Assembly (NCBI RefSeq): GCF_023278565.1
Contig: NC_064674.1
Location: 1 to 64,000 of the forward strand
DNA: 64,000 bases
Direction of reading: 5' to 3'
From: Colletotrichum lupini
Lineage: Eukaryota; Ascomycota; Sordariomycetes; Glomerellales; Glomerellaceae
Shown piece after piece: positions 1 to 10,859 of this stretch. The translations under genes were made by a program, and so were the position numbers. The notes under the pieces were generated by a model. The model made no database searches, had not been told where the DNA came from, and worked only from the letters and a program-made list of their open reading frames with translations. How positions within the stretch are numbered: the first letter of the stretch is position 1; each line of letters starts with the position of its first letter.

Positions 1-110
1 AACCCTAACCCTAACCCTAACCCTAACCCTAACCCTAACCCTAACCCTAACCCTAACCCTAACCCTGACCCTAACCCTAACCCTAACCCTAACCCTAACC
101 CTAACCCTAA
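1..110. repeat. Telomere repeat array (CCCTAA)n, chromosome end
   Basis: The first 110 bases are continuous CCCTAA hexamers, the C-strand of the TTAGGG telomere used by filamentous fungi (and many other eukaryotes). One variant hexamer, CCCTGA, occurs at 63-68. The array starts at base 1 and runs directly into AT-rich unique-looking sequence, so this is the left terminus of an assembled chromosome rather than an interstitial telomere block. Confidence 0.98.
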
Positions 111-2290
111 CGAAATACCTTAATATTATATACTATAGGTACGGAATAACGCGGCTTATAATAATTCTAGTAATAGTATATTACTTACTATGGGCGTACT
201 TCTTTTGTTATAGCCTTGAGTATATTTTATTTCTGTAACTCTTATTTATTGTTCGAGTTATACTTACTTCTAACCTAATTACTATTATATAAACCGTTTA
301 TAATATAAGTTCGTATACGGATACTCCTTAGTATTATTCTTTCTTTCTTATATTCTTCTTTCCTCCTTAGTCTAGTTTCTCAAACCACTCTTCCTTTCTC
401 TTAATATATCTATCTTTATAAAATTACAATAGTCGTTCTTCTCTTTATTTCCCTCTTTGTTTAATATACTTATAAACGTAATAATTTATACTACTATCTA
501 GTTATAACTAAAACCCTTTAGTTTAGTATAAGAATAGTTAAACGTAAAGTAATGAGTTTTCTAGTATTAAATTATATTCTGTTCTAAACTGGATTTTATT
601 CCGCCCTTATTATCAATCTAAATAATGAAATGAAGTATTATCTTTTGCCCGAATCCTAAACTTGCCCGTTATTAAAGTAGTACTACATAACTACGTCTTT
701 CTTTCTTTTCCTTTTGTACGCTATCCTTATTAAGCCCTACTATTCAACCGGCCTTTATCACTCTAGTATAAGTCGTTTAGAATATAATATCTAATTAATA
801 CGAAGTAATGTCTCATTTTTCTTAGTTTCTCCTTTCCCTTTTTCTCTTTAGCTTACTTTTTTTATACGATTTTTGTTTCTAACCCTATGTATGTCCCTCT
901 ATATTAAAACTATCCTTTTATCCCTTAACTTCTCTTATAATAGAAATACTTCTTAACGTAATAGTTACATAATAATATTTAGTTACAATATAACCCGTTT
1001 AACCTAGTATAAGAATAAACGTAAAGTAATTACTTTTTTAGTTATTAGCTTTTACTTCGTTATAGCCTAGATTATGTTCCTTATTATTCCTGTCCCTATT
1101 TCTACTTTTTATGATAAAGTTAAGTATTGTCTTTTGCCCAAATCCTAATCCTACTCGGTATTAAAATAATACTCTAACTATTTTTTTATTTACTTTTCTT
1201 CCTATTTTATGCTATTCCTATCCGAGCTATTGTATATCTACGTTATATCCCCTTATATTTATTATAGTAGTCTTTATAATACTAATCCCGGTTAACTTAA
1301 CTTATTAATAGAGTCAAAAGTCCGTTTTATATTAAATATAGTAGTAAAAGTACTACGAGCGTATGGCTTTAGTTATTTCTTAGTATAACGTATATATTAA
1401 GCGAGTAAAATAGATAAGCGAGCGAAAAACGTCCTCGTTATACTTTGGAAGTCGGGCTTTTAATCATTTATTAAAAATTCATTTTTTGTTAAAAATATAA
1501 ACTATTTATTAAATTTATTCAATTGGTAGTAGTTAACAGATTGACTGGTTATCGAAAAGAGAAGATTAAATATATAATTTAAGCCTTAAACCGTTTCGTA
1601 AAATAGCGGGGCTTCGATAAGATATAAATAAGAGATCACCCTAAGTATAATAAAAATAGAATTCGTAATACTTTTTTTATCCAACTAGCTATTTCTTATC
1701 AGTTCTTTTTATAAACTTTCTTATATTTTAATCTTATATTCGAATGGTAATAAATAATATAAGACCCGACCTGTAAAGTGCGGGAAGAACGTGTTTTACT
1801 CGCTTATTATATCCGTTAACTAGTTATACTATTTTCTTTTATAAATATAAAGTCTCGGCTTATAGTGACGTTTTTAACGTCACTTCTTTTATTCTCGTTT
1901 AATATAAATTAATAAACGTTTAGTATATAAATAAGTTTAATTATAGTATAGTCATTTATAATAGAGTTTTATAATAGTGTGGATATACTATGGAATAATA
2001 GGAATTCGGGACTGTTATATTAAATCGTTAGTATATTTAGATAATAAACCATGGTCATTTGTAAAACGTACCCTTAGTCTCTTTAATATATCCTTTTACT
2101 CTTTTAAACTATACTAAATAGATAGTATTATTAAACTAAGATATGCTTCCGTTATATAACCTTTTTTATATCCTCTAATAAAAAAGAAGTGCGTTATATA
2201 ATATATATCTATATAGAATTCTCCTTAGACCCTGCCTAATATATAGACCCTTATAAACTCGCTCGTCGAGTCTTAGATTGCTTTAAAAAG
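111..2290. repeat. AT-rich RIP-mutated subtelomeric sequence with internal ~480-bp duplication
   Basis: No open frame of useful length is present on either strand. The sequence is very AT-rich and nearly devoid of CpA/TpG. Two related segments lie in direct order: the stretch around 430-800 recurs at about 905-1290, with shared landmarks at 525 and 1005 (TAGTATAAGAAT) and at 641 and 1130 (TCTTTTGCCC), an offset of roughly 480-490 bp. No coding origin is recognised. The duplication itself could have made the segment a RIP target. Confidence 0.65.
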
Positions 2291-2299
2291 CGATAAGCT

Positions 2300-5200
2300 A
2301 TTGTAAGCACGCCCGGGCCCGGGTTAAAGATAGATACCTTAAAAAGAATATAGATATCGTTCTAATATCTAGCGCAAGATCTCTCCTAAGTCCTCTTCTT
2401 ATAATAAATACGTTACTTTATATAACCGGCTATACTATATACTGTCTTATTAAACGAGCCTACCTAGCTAGATATACTACTCGTCCTTCTCGGACGGCGC
2501 TAATAACTATCCTTTTTATTTTATTATTACCCTTTTTATACTGCCGGCGCCCGCCTAGACTATACCTTAGCTATATATTTCGAGTAGCCGCCCGCTATAT
2601 AAGTACCGCCCGCTCGCCGTTTTTTTATACTACTCCCCCTCTTCCTCTACCCTTCTTTATAACTTATATATCTCTTATAGTAGCCCGTACGTAAAGCACG
2701 CCGAAAAGTTCTCTAGCCGCCGCTTTTTAAATAGCTCCTGCTCCGCTAGCATAATACCCTTTTTTACTTCTATTTAATCTTCTACCCGCTCGCGTGCCCC
2801 GTAGTCCGCTATTTAGTAATTATAATCCCGCTACTAGTACTAATAATATATATATTATTAGCCCTACGTTTTTAATAGTCTTTAGAACCGTTCTTTTTAT
2901 TTTATTTTGCGTATCCGCTCTTATTTTAATAATTATTATGCTATTACTAACCGCCGCTCGCTATTTTTAAACGCCCGCACGTACGCTTTTAGTACCGCCT
3001 CTTTTATTACCCCCTACTTTAGTACCCTATTTACGTCTTTTATAAACGCCCGTTATTAATATTAGTCGTATCGTACTTCGCTTACCTTGTACCCGAACCG
3101 GTCTATTTACCCGTCTATTATTTAGTTTAGTACCGCCCGCTAGTACTCTTAGGTCTGCGTAAACTTCTCCGGGGCCTTTATATATTACTACTTACCCCCG
3201 CCCGGGGCCGCCCCTTAATAAATTATAACGGACCGGCTCGGTGCCCTGTCCCGTCTTACGCGCCCGCTTTTTTATACGAACTATAGGAGCTACTGTAATA
3301 TATTAGCGTAAATTACTAAACGCACGTTTAGTATATTAATACCGAGCCCTAGCGCGTTCGTTATTATTACGAGCCCGCCCGCGGCCCCGCTTCCCTATCG
3401 TTATACTACGAGCCGCTCTATTTTATTTTAAACCGTATTAATATTATTATAAAATACTAAGTACTTTAGTACGGCGCTTAAGTACTCTACTTTCTTAATC
3501 GACGTAATATAAATAATTACCTTACTTAGCTAGCTATTAATAAGCTACGCTTCTATAACCTAACGGCACGCCTCCTTTATAACGTCCCCCTCTTCGTCTT
3601 TATCCTCCCCGCCTTACCTTATTTTACGGTACTAGCGAGATAAGTATAAGCCGTCGTAGCCTAGCCCGCTAACTATTACTACGCTATACTTAATATTAGG
3701 CCTCGTCGTTAGGTCCTAGAATACCGCCGCTCGGCCGTATTCGATCTTTATAAGCCTAAAGAATACGTTCTCGTCTGCTAGCGCTAGCGTTATTATTAAA
3801 TAAATTACTTATACGCCGAACTCTTATAATACCGCGCCTAGCTCGTAGAGTTTAAGTTAGAACGACTGCGTACTTTTAAAAATAATATAATACTCGTTTA
3901 ATATGACGCAGTTTAGTATTTATTATACCTCGAGCCGTGCGACGAAGTCTTAGAACCCCTTTGTTACGGCCGACTTAGGTATTATAAAAATAATAAACGC
4001 TACCTAGTTATTTTTATAACTAAGCTAAATATATAACGCGATACCGCACGCTTTATATTACGCGTCTAAGTCCGCCTATAATACTATAAATAGTATAATA
4101 ATAATAGTTACGCCGTCTACTAAGTAAAACGCTAGTAATATAAATAATAAGCTCTTACCGCCGCCCGTACTTAGGACCTAAATAACGGGGCTATGCCCGT
4201 TAATAATAGCCCGGATTACTTTCTCTTAGTTTTTATAAAACGCGGCCGCGTCGTTACTTATTATTTACTATAGCTAGCTAACTATATTTACTTACTAAAG
4301 CTAAGTAAAGCGCCGTAACCGGGCCTCGAGACGGACGCTATTATAAAGCTTTACTTTTCGTTTTAAAACGCTATTACTACCGTCCCAGCCGCTAGCTCGG
4401 TCCTCGGCCCCGAAGTTTAAAAATCGGTATTATTAATAGCTAACTTTATAGAACTACTACTACTTTATTACTACGCCGCTACTAAGTTATACGAGTAGCC
4501 GCGCGTAGATTATTTTAGTAATCCGTATACCGTACTTAGTTTATAAGTCTTACGGGCTATTACCGAGCTCGTCCTCCTCGTCCTCCTCTTCCCGTCCTTT
4601 ATTAAGGTCCTACTACCCGAACGCCTCGTTTAAAAACCGGTTCGTAATAGTAATAGTAAAATATTATTATATACTTACGTTTAGCTTATTCCTTAGTAGC
4701 CGGCTACTATATTATTATATAATATGCCTAGCTCGGTCCGTTATTTATATTCGGTCTTTTATTTAAATCTACGACGCCGCGCTTTTATCTATATTTATAT
4801 CTATCGTCGTCGCTTCCCCTCTATTTATAAGAGCGGGACCACGGCTCGTATTAATACTAGTCTCCGTATCGGGTCCGCCCGTATTGCTATTGACGCCTAG
4901 TCCCCGTCCCCCGCTCGCCTTTTATTATACGATTTCGTTAGCTTATAAAAAGGCGCTATAGTAATACGCTTACTTAGAGATACCGTCCGCCTCGTATTAA
5001 AACGGTAGTATAAGCTATAAATACTATATAAGTAGTTCGCTTACCTCCCTCGGTACGTATTAGTAAATAATCTTTGTCTAGCCGCTACTTTAGTACCCCT
5101 TATAATATAACGTAATAAAGTATATTATACCGTTATATACGAAAATATTCCGTACCCTATTACTAACCGTATTAGTTACCCTCACCCTACTAATCTCCGT

Positions 5201-7250
5201 TACCCGTCCCGGCTAGCCCCTAAGTATATATATTAATAACTATAGCCGCTCGTAGAACTACTCGAGCGTACGTCCGTACGCGCGCACGGCGTCCGGCTAG
5301 AGCCCGCCCTCGTTAGTTATTAACTTATCTATACCCTATGCTAGCTATTATGCCTAGTATATAATAATATATTAAAATACTTACTCGTCCCCCTTTTATA
5401 ACTATACGTTATGGTCGTTATATAAGAACGAGTAGTCCTCGCGCGTTTTATTATAATCGTCCTTAATTAATACCTATTAAATCCGCAGTAGTAATACGTA
5501 TAAACGCTCCCTTATTTACGCGCCGTCTCTATTTAGTATATTATACTTACCCCTACTCGTCGTACTCTTTTTAACTATCGTAAGCTACGTAAATAATAGC
5601 CTAGCCTCGTTAACGGCGCCGTAGAGTATATTTAATAACTAGTTTATAATAAACCGTACGTACTAATATAATATACGTTCGCTTACTTAGTTAATTACGC
5701 CGGCGGTCGGTATATTATACTAAATATATATACCGTATATACGTATATTAAGGATCTAATCTATCGGTATCGGCTCTACCTCGGGGGCCCCGGACGTATA
5801 AGTTATAAACCTCTATATTATCCTTTATATGTAAATAAAAAGACTTTATGCGCTATCGTCGGCCGCTTCTTTACTTATCGTTATAGCTAGACGTACGACG
5901 TCGTCTTACCTCTCCGTTTATACCCTATAAACGACTAATATGCGTACGACTTTAATAACGGCCGAGTATTTTATTATATAGTCCGTAATATTAATCTAGC
6001 CGCCGTCGTCCCAGATGCTTATTACTACGAGCGCGCTTATTAGTACGTTATTATAATACCCTTTCCTAAGCTAGTAGTCGAGTATATTAACGAGTATACT
6101 TAGTATTACTTTTTAAAGTGCCTCGGACGGCGTCTCGTTACCCCTACCCGTAGCGTCTCTAGCTAGCTATTTAAACTCGTCCTATATATAGTACTACCTC
6201 TCCGTAAGTCGGAACGGGGGCCTCTCTTTATTTAGGAGCGCCTACGTCCGGTACTATACGTATAATAAGACCCTCTAGACGTCTAAATACCGCGCTTACG
6301 TATCCCCTTTTATACGGTTATTAAATAGTTTAGTCGGCTTAATATACGCGTCCTTTTATTATATTTTAAATAATACCGCGTGCCCTACTTTATTAAGTAT
6401 CGACGTTATTTTTATACGCTCTAAGACCGCCTTAACCGATATTTATATTATTTATAGTACCTTTTCCTCGGCTACCCGAATTAGCGCTACTATTTCGCAA
6501 AGCTAGCTAATACGTAATCCGCTTAGATACTCTACTTACCCTACTTACTTAAGCTATAAGTTCGGCTCTAACTTATTATTATGCGCGTAAATAAGATCGT
6601 TTTAGTATATCCTAAGCTACTCTATATAGTCCTATTATAGTTAATAAAGAGTCTCCGTAACTTATTATAATACTACCTCCTTAGTAACTACGTCCGGCGC
6701 TAGACTTAGTAAATAGCCGCGACCTATTTTAAATTACTAGCTTCTAGCCCGGGATAAAAAGAACCGCTAGTACTTTATGCCCGTCGTTTATAATAAAGCG
6801 CGTATCTCCTTTAACTATACGCGTACGTTATTACCTTTTTTCTAGTCGTTTACCTAGCCGTAATATCTCTAATAATAGTCCTATATCTACTAGGTCTACT
6901 AACTAACGTACCTATATTATTAGTATCGAATCCCGTCCGTCTATAGCTTAGCTAGATAGGTAATAGGGTCTACTATTAGTTCGGGACGGCGAAGCTACTT
7001 AAAACTTACTTAGTTCGCGTATATACTTAGTATATTAAATACGGTAGTTACGATATTACTTCGGCTAGACGTTAGGATATTATAGTATTAGGTACGTAAG
7101 TATATCGTTACCTTATTATATATTACGGCGAATCGGTATGTTATATAAATAGTAACGGAGTACTCTTTATTAAAAACGAACGGTTCTATTATATACGAAG
7201 AGTTTATAGAACTATATAATATATAATAGTCGTAAGATAACTCTATAACG
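2300..7250 (-). pseudogene. Telomere-linked RecQ-type helicase (TLH) relic, RIP-inactivated
   Basis: Read on the minus strand, this block carries helicase signatures scattered with TAA/TAG stops of the kind produced by CAA/CAG/TGG mutation. Codons at 4171-4142 read STGGGKSLLF, a Walker A motif in the form typical of fungal TLH RecQ proteins. About 80 codons downstream the DExH-box region survives as LNEYH (about 3901-3880) where the family has DECH. Upstream, 5056-5030 reads VPREVSELL, a conserved element of the TLH N-terminal half. TLH genes encode RecQ-family helicases adjacent to telomeres in many fungi, which fits a position 2 kb from the telomere with the gene pointing toward the chromosome end. 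The limits are approximate. No intact frame remains, so it cannot make protein. Family identity rests on motif order plus location. Confidence 0.85.
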
Positions 7251-7630
7251 GGTAGTATAAGTCTTATAGACTAATTAGCTTTATTAATTATAGTTAGAAT
7301 TAAAAATTATTAAATAGGTAACTATCTCGGCTATAGCGTTATATTAGATATAGGAGACTATCTCTCCTTATTAGTTACGGCGCTAGGCGCATCTTAGCCC
7401 GTAATCGCTCGATCGGGCACCCTATTATAAAATCGAAGCAGAATTAATTATAGTATTGCGATAGCTTATTAGGATATAAACGGATATAAAGTCGTAAGCT
7501 TCTAAAAGCGATTATAATAAATTAATATATATACTTTTCGTCTAGTTTAACTCTAGATAAGTCTACTAAATCTACCCCCTATAATTTCTATTAAATCTAC
7601 CCCCCTATTTTAACGTCCTACTTTAATTTT

Positions 7631-7730
7631 GTTAGGTATTTTCTACTAATTCTACTATAATTAATCGTGTTCACTAGGTTAGGCATTTTCTACTAATTCT
7701 ACTATAATTAATCGTGTTCACTAGGTTAGG
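7631..7730. repeat. 47-bp tandem duplication
   Basis: Two adjacent 47-bp units begin at 7631 and 7678 and differ at one visible position (GTTAGGTATT against GTTAGGCATT). The next six bases, GTTAGG, start a third partial unit at 7725. Unusually for this block the units keep TG and CA dinucleotides (ATCGTGTTCACTAGG), so they are less RIP-mutated than their neighbours. The array lies between the helicase relic and the truncated gypsy element. Confidence 0.85.
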
Positions 7731-7734
7731 TTTA

Positions 7735-8927
7735 GACTATAAATTCCGCGGACTTAGGGACCTAAGATATTATTAATATAATACGTAAAAAAAGCAATAA
7801 AATAATAACCGTATTAAGTACTTATTATATCTTTATAAAAATAGTTCTATATAATATACTTAATATAACGTACGCTAGATCTTAAAAAAATATTAAATAA
7901 AAGAGCGAACTAGGGGCTATAAATTACTAACTTAACTAATTATAGTACTTAGCTTTTAGATCGAGTACTTTATATATAACGTAAATAGGGTAGGGGAGCG
8001 GGCGTACCTAGCTAACCCCGATTTTCTTAGCGTTCGCTTTTTTTTTCTTTTTAATAAGAGTTTATAATAGTTAATATAAGTAGCGTATAAGTAATAATAT
8101 ACGTACGAAGTTAAAGTAAATAAAAGGGATATTAAGCTTTTTAAATAAACTATTATTATTATTATTACTAGGCGTACCCGTAGTACTAATAACCGTTCTA
8201 TTACTAATAATAATAACTCTATAATTAGGAGCTATATTTATATTAAAACGAGTTAGTAACGAATACGGAACGACTTTATAAAAAACTTACTTAGGTACGG
8301 GAAGTATATAAAAATAAAAATCTAAAAAATATTCATTAGCTATAATATTTACGTAATAAGGGAGTAGCGTAGACGTTAATAAAAATAAGAGACTATATAT
8401 AAAAAGGATAACTATAGATAAAAAAAAAAAAAGAATTTAGAATCGTAATAGCTTAAAAGGGGGTTAATATTAGTAAATAAAAGTGGGGTAACGACTGCCT
8501 AAGTACTAATAATTATAAAAACGGCCTATAAGTAGGAGCGACCTAGGTATAGAATTATAAAACTATTATTCGGAGTAAGGGGTTTATACTCGGGCTAATA
8601 GGCGCTACTTATACCCGCCCTCGTATTATATATTTAAAAACCTCCTAGGTAAAGGATTAATATAATATATATAAACCGTAAGCAGGCTTTAAAATAAAGC
8701 CTAGGGGAAAGAGTACTTTATTAAACCTCGCTAATTAGGCCTTATTTATTAAAAAATAGCTTAGGGAGTATAAAAAAGGGGACTAAGTAATAAAAGAGTA
8801 GCTTAAGTATATATAGAGCGCTAGTAATATACCTCGAGGGAAGGGTAGATTTTAATAATTCCTCTTTTAGACCCTAATAGTAGTTAGCCTCTATGAGCTT
8901 CTTCCCTATGTCACACACCTATTAACA
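7735..8927 (+). mobile_element. 5'-truncated Ty3/gypsy retrotransposon, 3' end with LTR
   Basis: This segment is the inverted counterpart of the 3' end of the complete gypsy element at 27613-28815: reverse-complementing it gives the same order of landmarks over about 1.2 kb, after which similarity stops at about 7735. Its terminal repeat at 8719-8927 is 209 bp, the same length as the LTRs of the full copy, and is preceded by a purine-rich tract (AGGGGAAAGAG, 8703-8713), as expected before a 3' LTR. The upstream part of the element is missing, replaced by the telomeric helicase region. Nearly all CpA/TpG are lost, so it is a RIP-inactivated fragment. Confidence 0.8.
8719..8927 (+). repeat. 3' LTR of truncated gypsy element
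   Basis: A 209-bp LTR in its mutated form: the start TATTAAACCTCG corresponds to TGTCAGGCCTCG in the unmutated solo copy at 15811, and the end is CTATTAACA. The five bases after it are GGTAT; the matching left target duplication is lost with the truncated end. Confidence 0.8.
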
Positions 8928-10855
8928 GGTATATCAAGTACTTCCGTGATGGCATTACTAATAAAGATAGCAAAAGCGCACTTTTTGCGATTAAGTAACA
9001 GAGTTACTTATATGAACACATACCCACCTAGGTCAAGGCTGCCCGTACCGTGTGGTATGAAGCCAAGTGGGATAAGACCGCAAAGGCTGGCTGAAAATAC
9101 CGCAACTGACCTTGTGGTTAGTACTGTATTTCATGCACTTGTTCCCCTCACCTTAAGAGTCTGTGAAGCCGCCGTGGCAACCGCTAGGAATAACCAGAGC
9201 GCTTTTAACTTCATGGAAAAAGACAGCTTGCTCACCGAGCTCCACGGGGGGCCTTGGGCTATGGTGACACATACAACCATATTCAGACAATGCTCGGGCA
9301 GACCAACCACTCGTTAAATGACCTGGCAGTCCTAGAAGTCAGCAAGCTAACACTTCCCAGATCCTACATGTAATTAGATTGTCATTTGACAGGTTTGTCT
9401 TCACCGACATCTCGGGCGCTCCTTTTAGGCAGGCTATCTAAGGGTTTGGAGAGAAACGTAGAGAAGATGGACTTCCGTTTAAGGTACTCGACATATGCCG
9501 CCATCCAACGGCGCAGGAGCTCAGGTCCCATTCGTGCGACTGAATCAATGCCTCGATCGTATTCCACGCAACATCAATACTAAGGGAGACCTTGAAGGAT
9601 GCCCAGACTTTACCGAAGCCTCGCTGTCGCTTGATTGTCATGGAAGTTGCACGCCAGGAACACACTCAAACCGTGTTCATTCCCAGTTTGTTTGTGAATT
9701 GATAGGCTTGTTACGACGAGGGCCAGGTATGAGAGCCCTTTGTGTCTTGTGATCAGCGAAGTGTTGTCCTGGAAGAGACCGAACTTATGGCTTCGACGGG
9801 CATACTATTGATCCCTATAGCATGAATATCCAGGACGGCGTCTTCCCCGCCCACGCCGTCAACGATCTCGTCTCGCGATTCGTTTCATCGCCAACTGCTC
9901 CGGTCAAGATTTCATATGCCCCTATCGTCGTCATCAGAAATTCTTTTTCCAAGACGGTCGCGCTCGTGAATAGGCTTGTTTGCCATCTTCCTGTCGTGCA
10001 AGCTTTTAGCCATTACTTCCGTCATGGGTATCATGGCCTTGACTATCAACCTAGGTCCACGTTCGCTGTACCCTCTGAGATGAACAGAGTCAAATTTGCT
10101 GAATGAGTAACAAACAGCTTGCCGCGTTGCAAACACTCCTCAACGCCGCATGTAGAATCCTATGGGTGATGAAAGACGTCTGGACTGAGAACCCTTCGCA
10201 GAGTATGACTATTGATTTCCTCTGCACTTCCAGGATGGATTATTCCGGTGATGAGATGTCAAAAGTGGATAACAAAGTATCATGCTAAGAAACACGTGAC
10301 GTACGAAGAAGCTCAAGAAACGAAAGCGCTGAAATACACATTTAGGAAGGGGAAAGGTTCTATTGACGCTTCCCGCTTCCCGTAATTTGATGATTAGCTA
10401 CTCCAAGGTTTATGAAATGTGTGACTTCAAAACTCCGGGTACAGCCGGTCAAGATAGTGCCATCGATTGTTTGGCGACTTTCAATGCTAAACTTTGAGCC
10501 ACGAGACGCAAGTACATTGCCCTGGCCGCTGTTGCCTGGCGGAGGGGTTCAATTCGGTTCATCTCAGCTAATGTAGCAACTTCACATTCACTCGGATCTG
10601 ACGACTTGATAGCTGAGCTCGGCAGTCATAGTGATGTCAAAGCCTTGCTTCATAGTTGTACAGTCATTCCTGAGACCATCTCAAACCGCAATGGCATTGG
10701 ATAGTACGCTTGTTGCCCACAAATCCCATAGGAGGATACCATTGGCCCTCTCCAGCAAGTCCGCTGGTGGTGTTCTATGCGGAGGGCTCTTGATTAAATG
10801 TACACGTGGGATTTAAGTCTTCTACCTATCCAGACCTCCTCCTCACATGCAACTT
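8928..10855. other. Balanced-composition stretch without a recognised gene
   Basis: Base composition changes abruptly to near-equal GC and AT immediately after the gypsy LTR. The longest frame, 8946-9317 plus (123 codons), has no recognisable domain. Minus-strand frames between 10136 and 9382 look protein-like in places, with charged helical stretches such as WMAAYVEYLKRK near 9500, but are split among frames, so a decayed minus-strand gene of unknown type is possible. I could not assign a family and no convincing start or splice pattern was found. Confidence 0.4.
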
Positions 10856-10859
10856 GGAC

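Noticed and set aside
111..8927. CRISPR array or bacterial origin
   Set aside because: No regularly spaced repeats with unique spacers; telomere, introns and RIP signature show a fungal chromosome.
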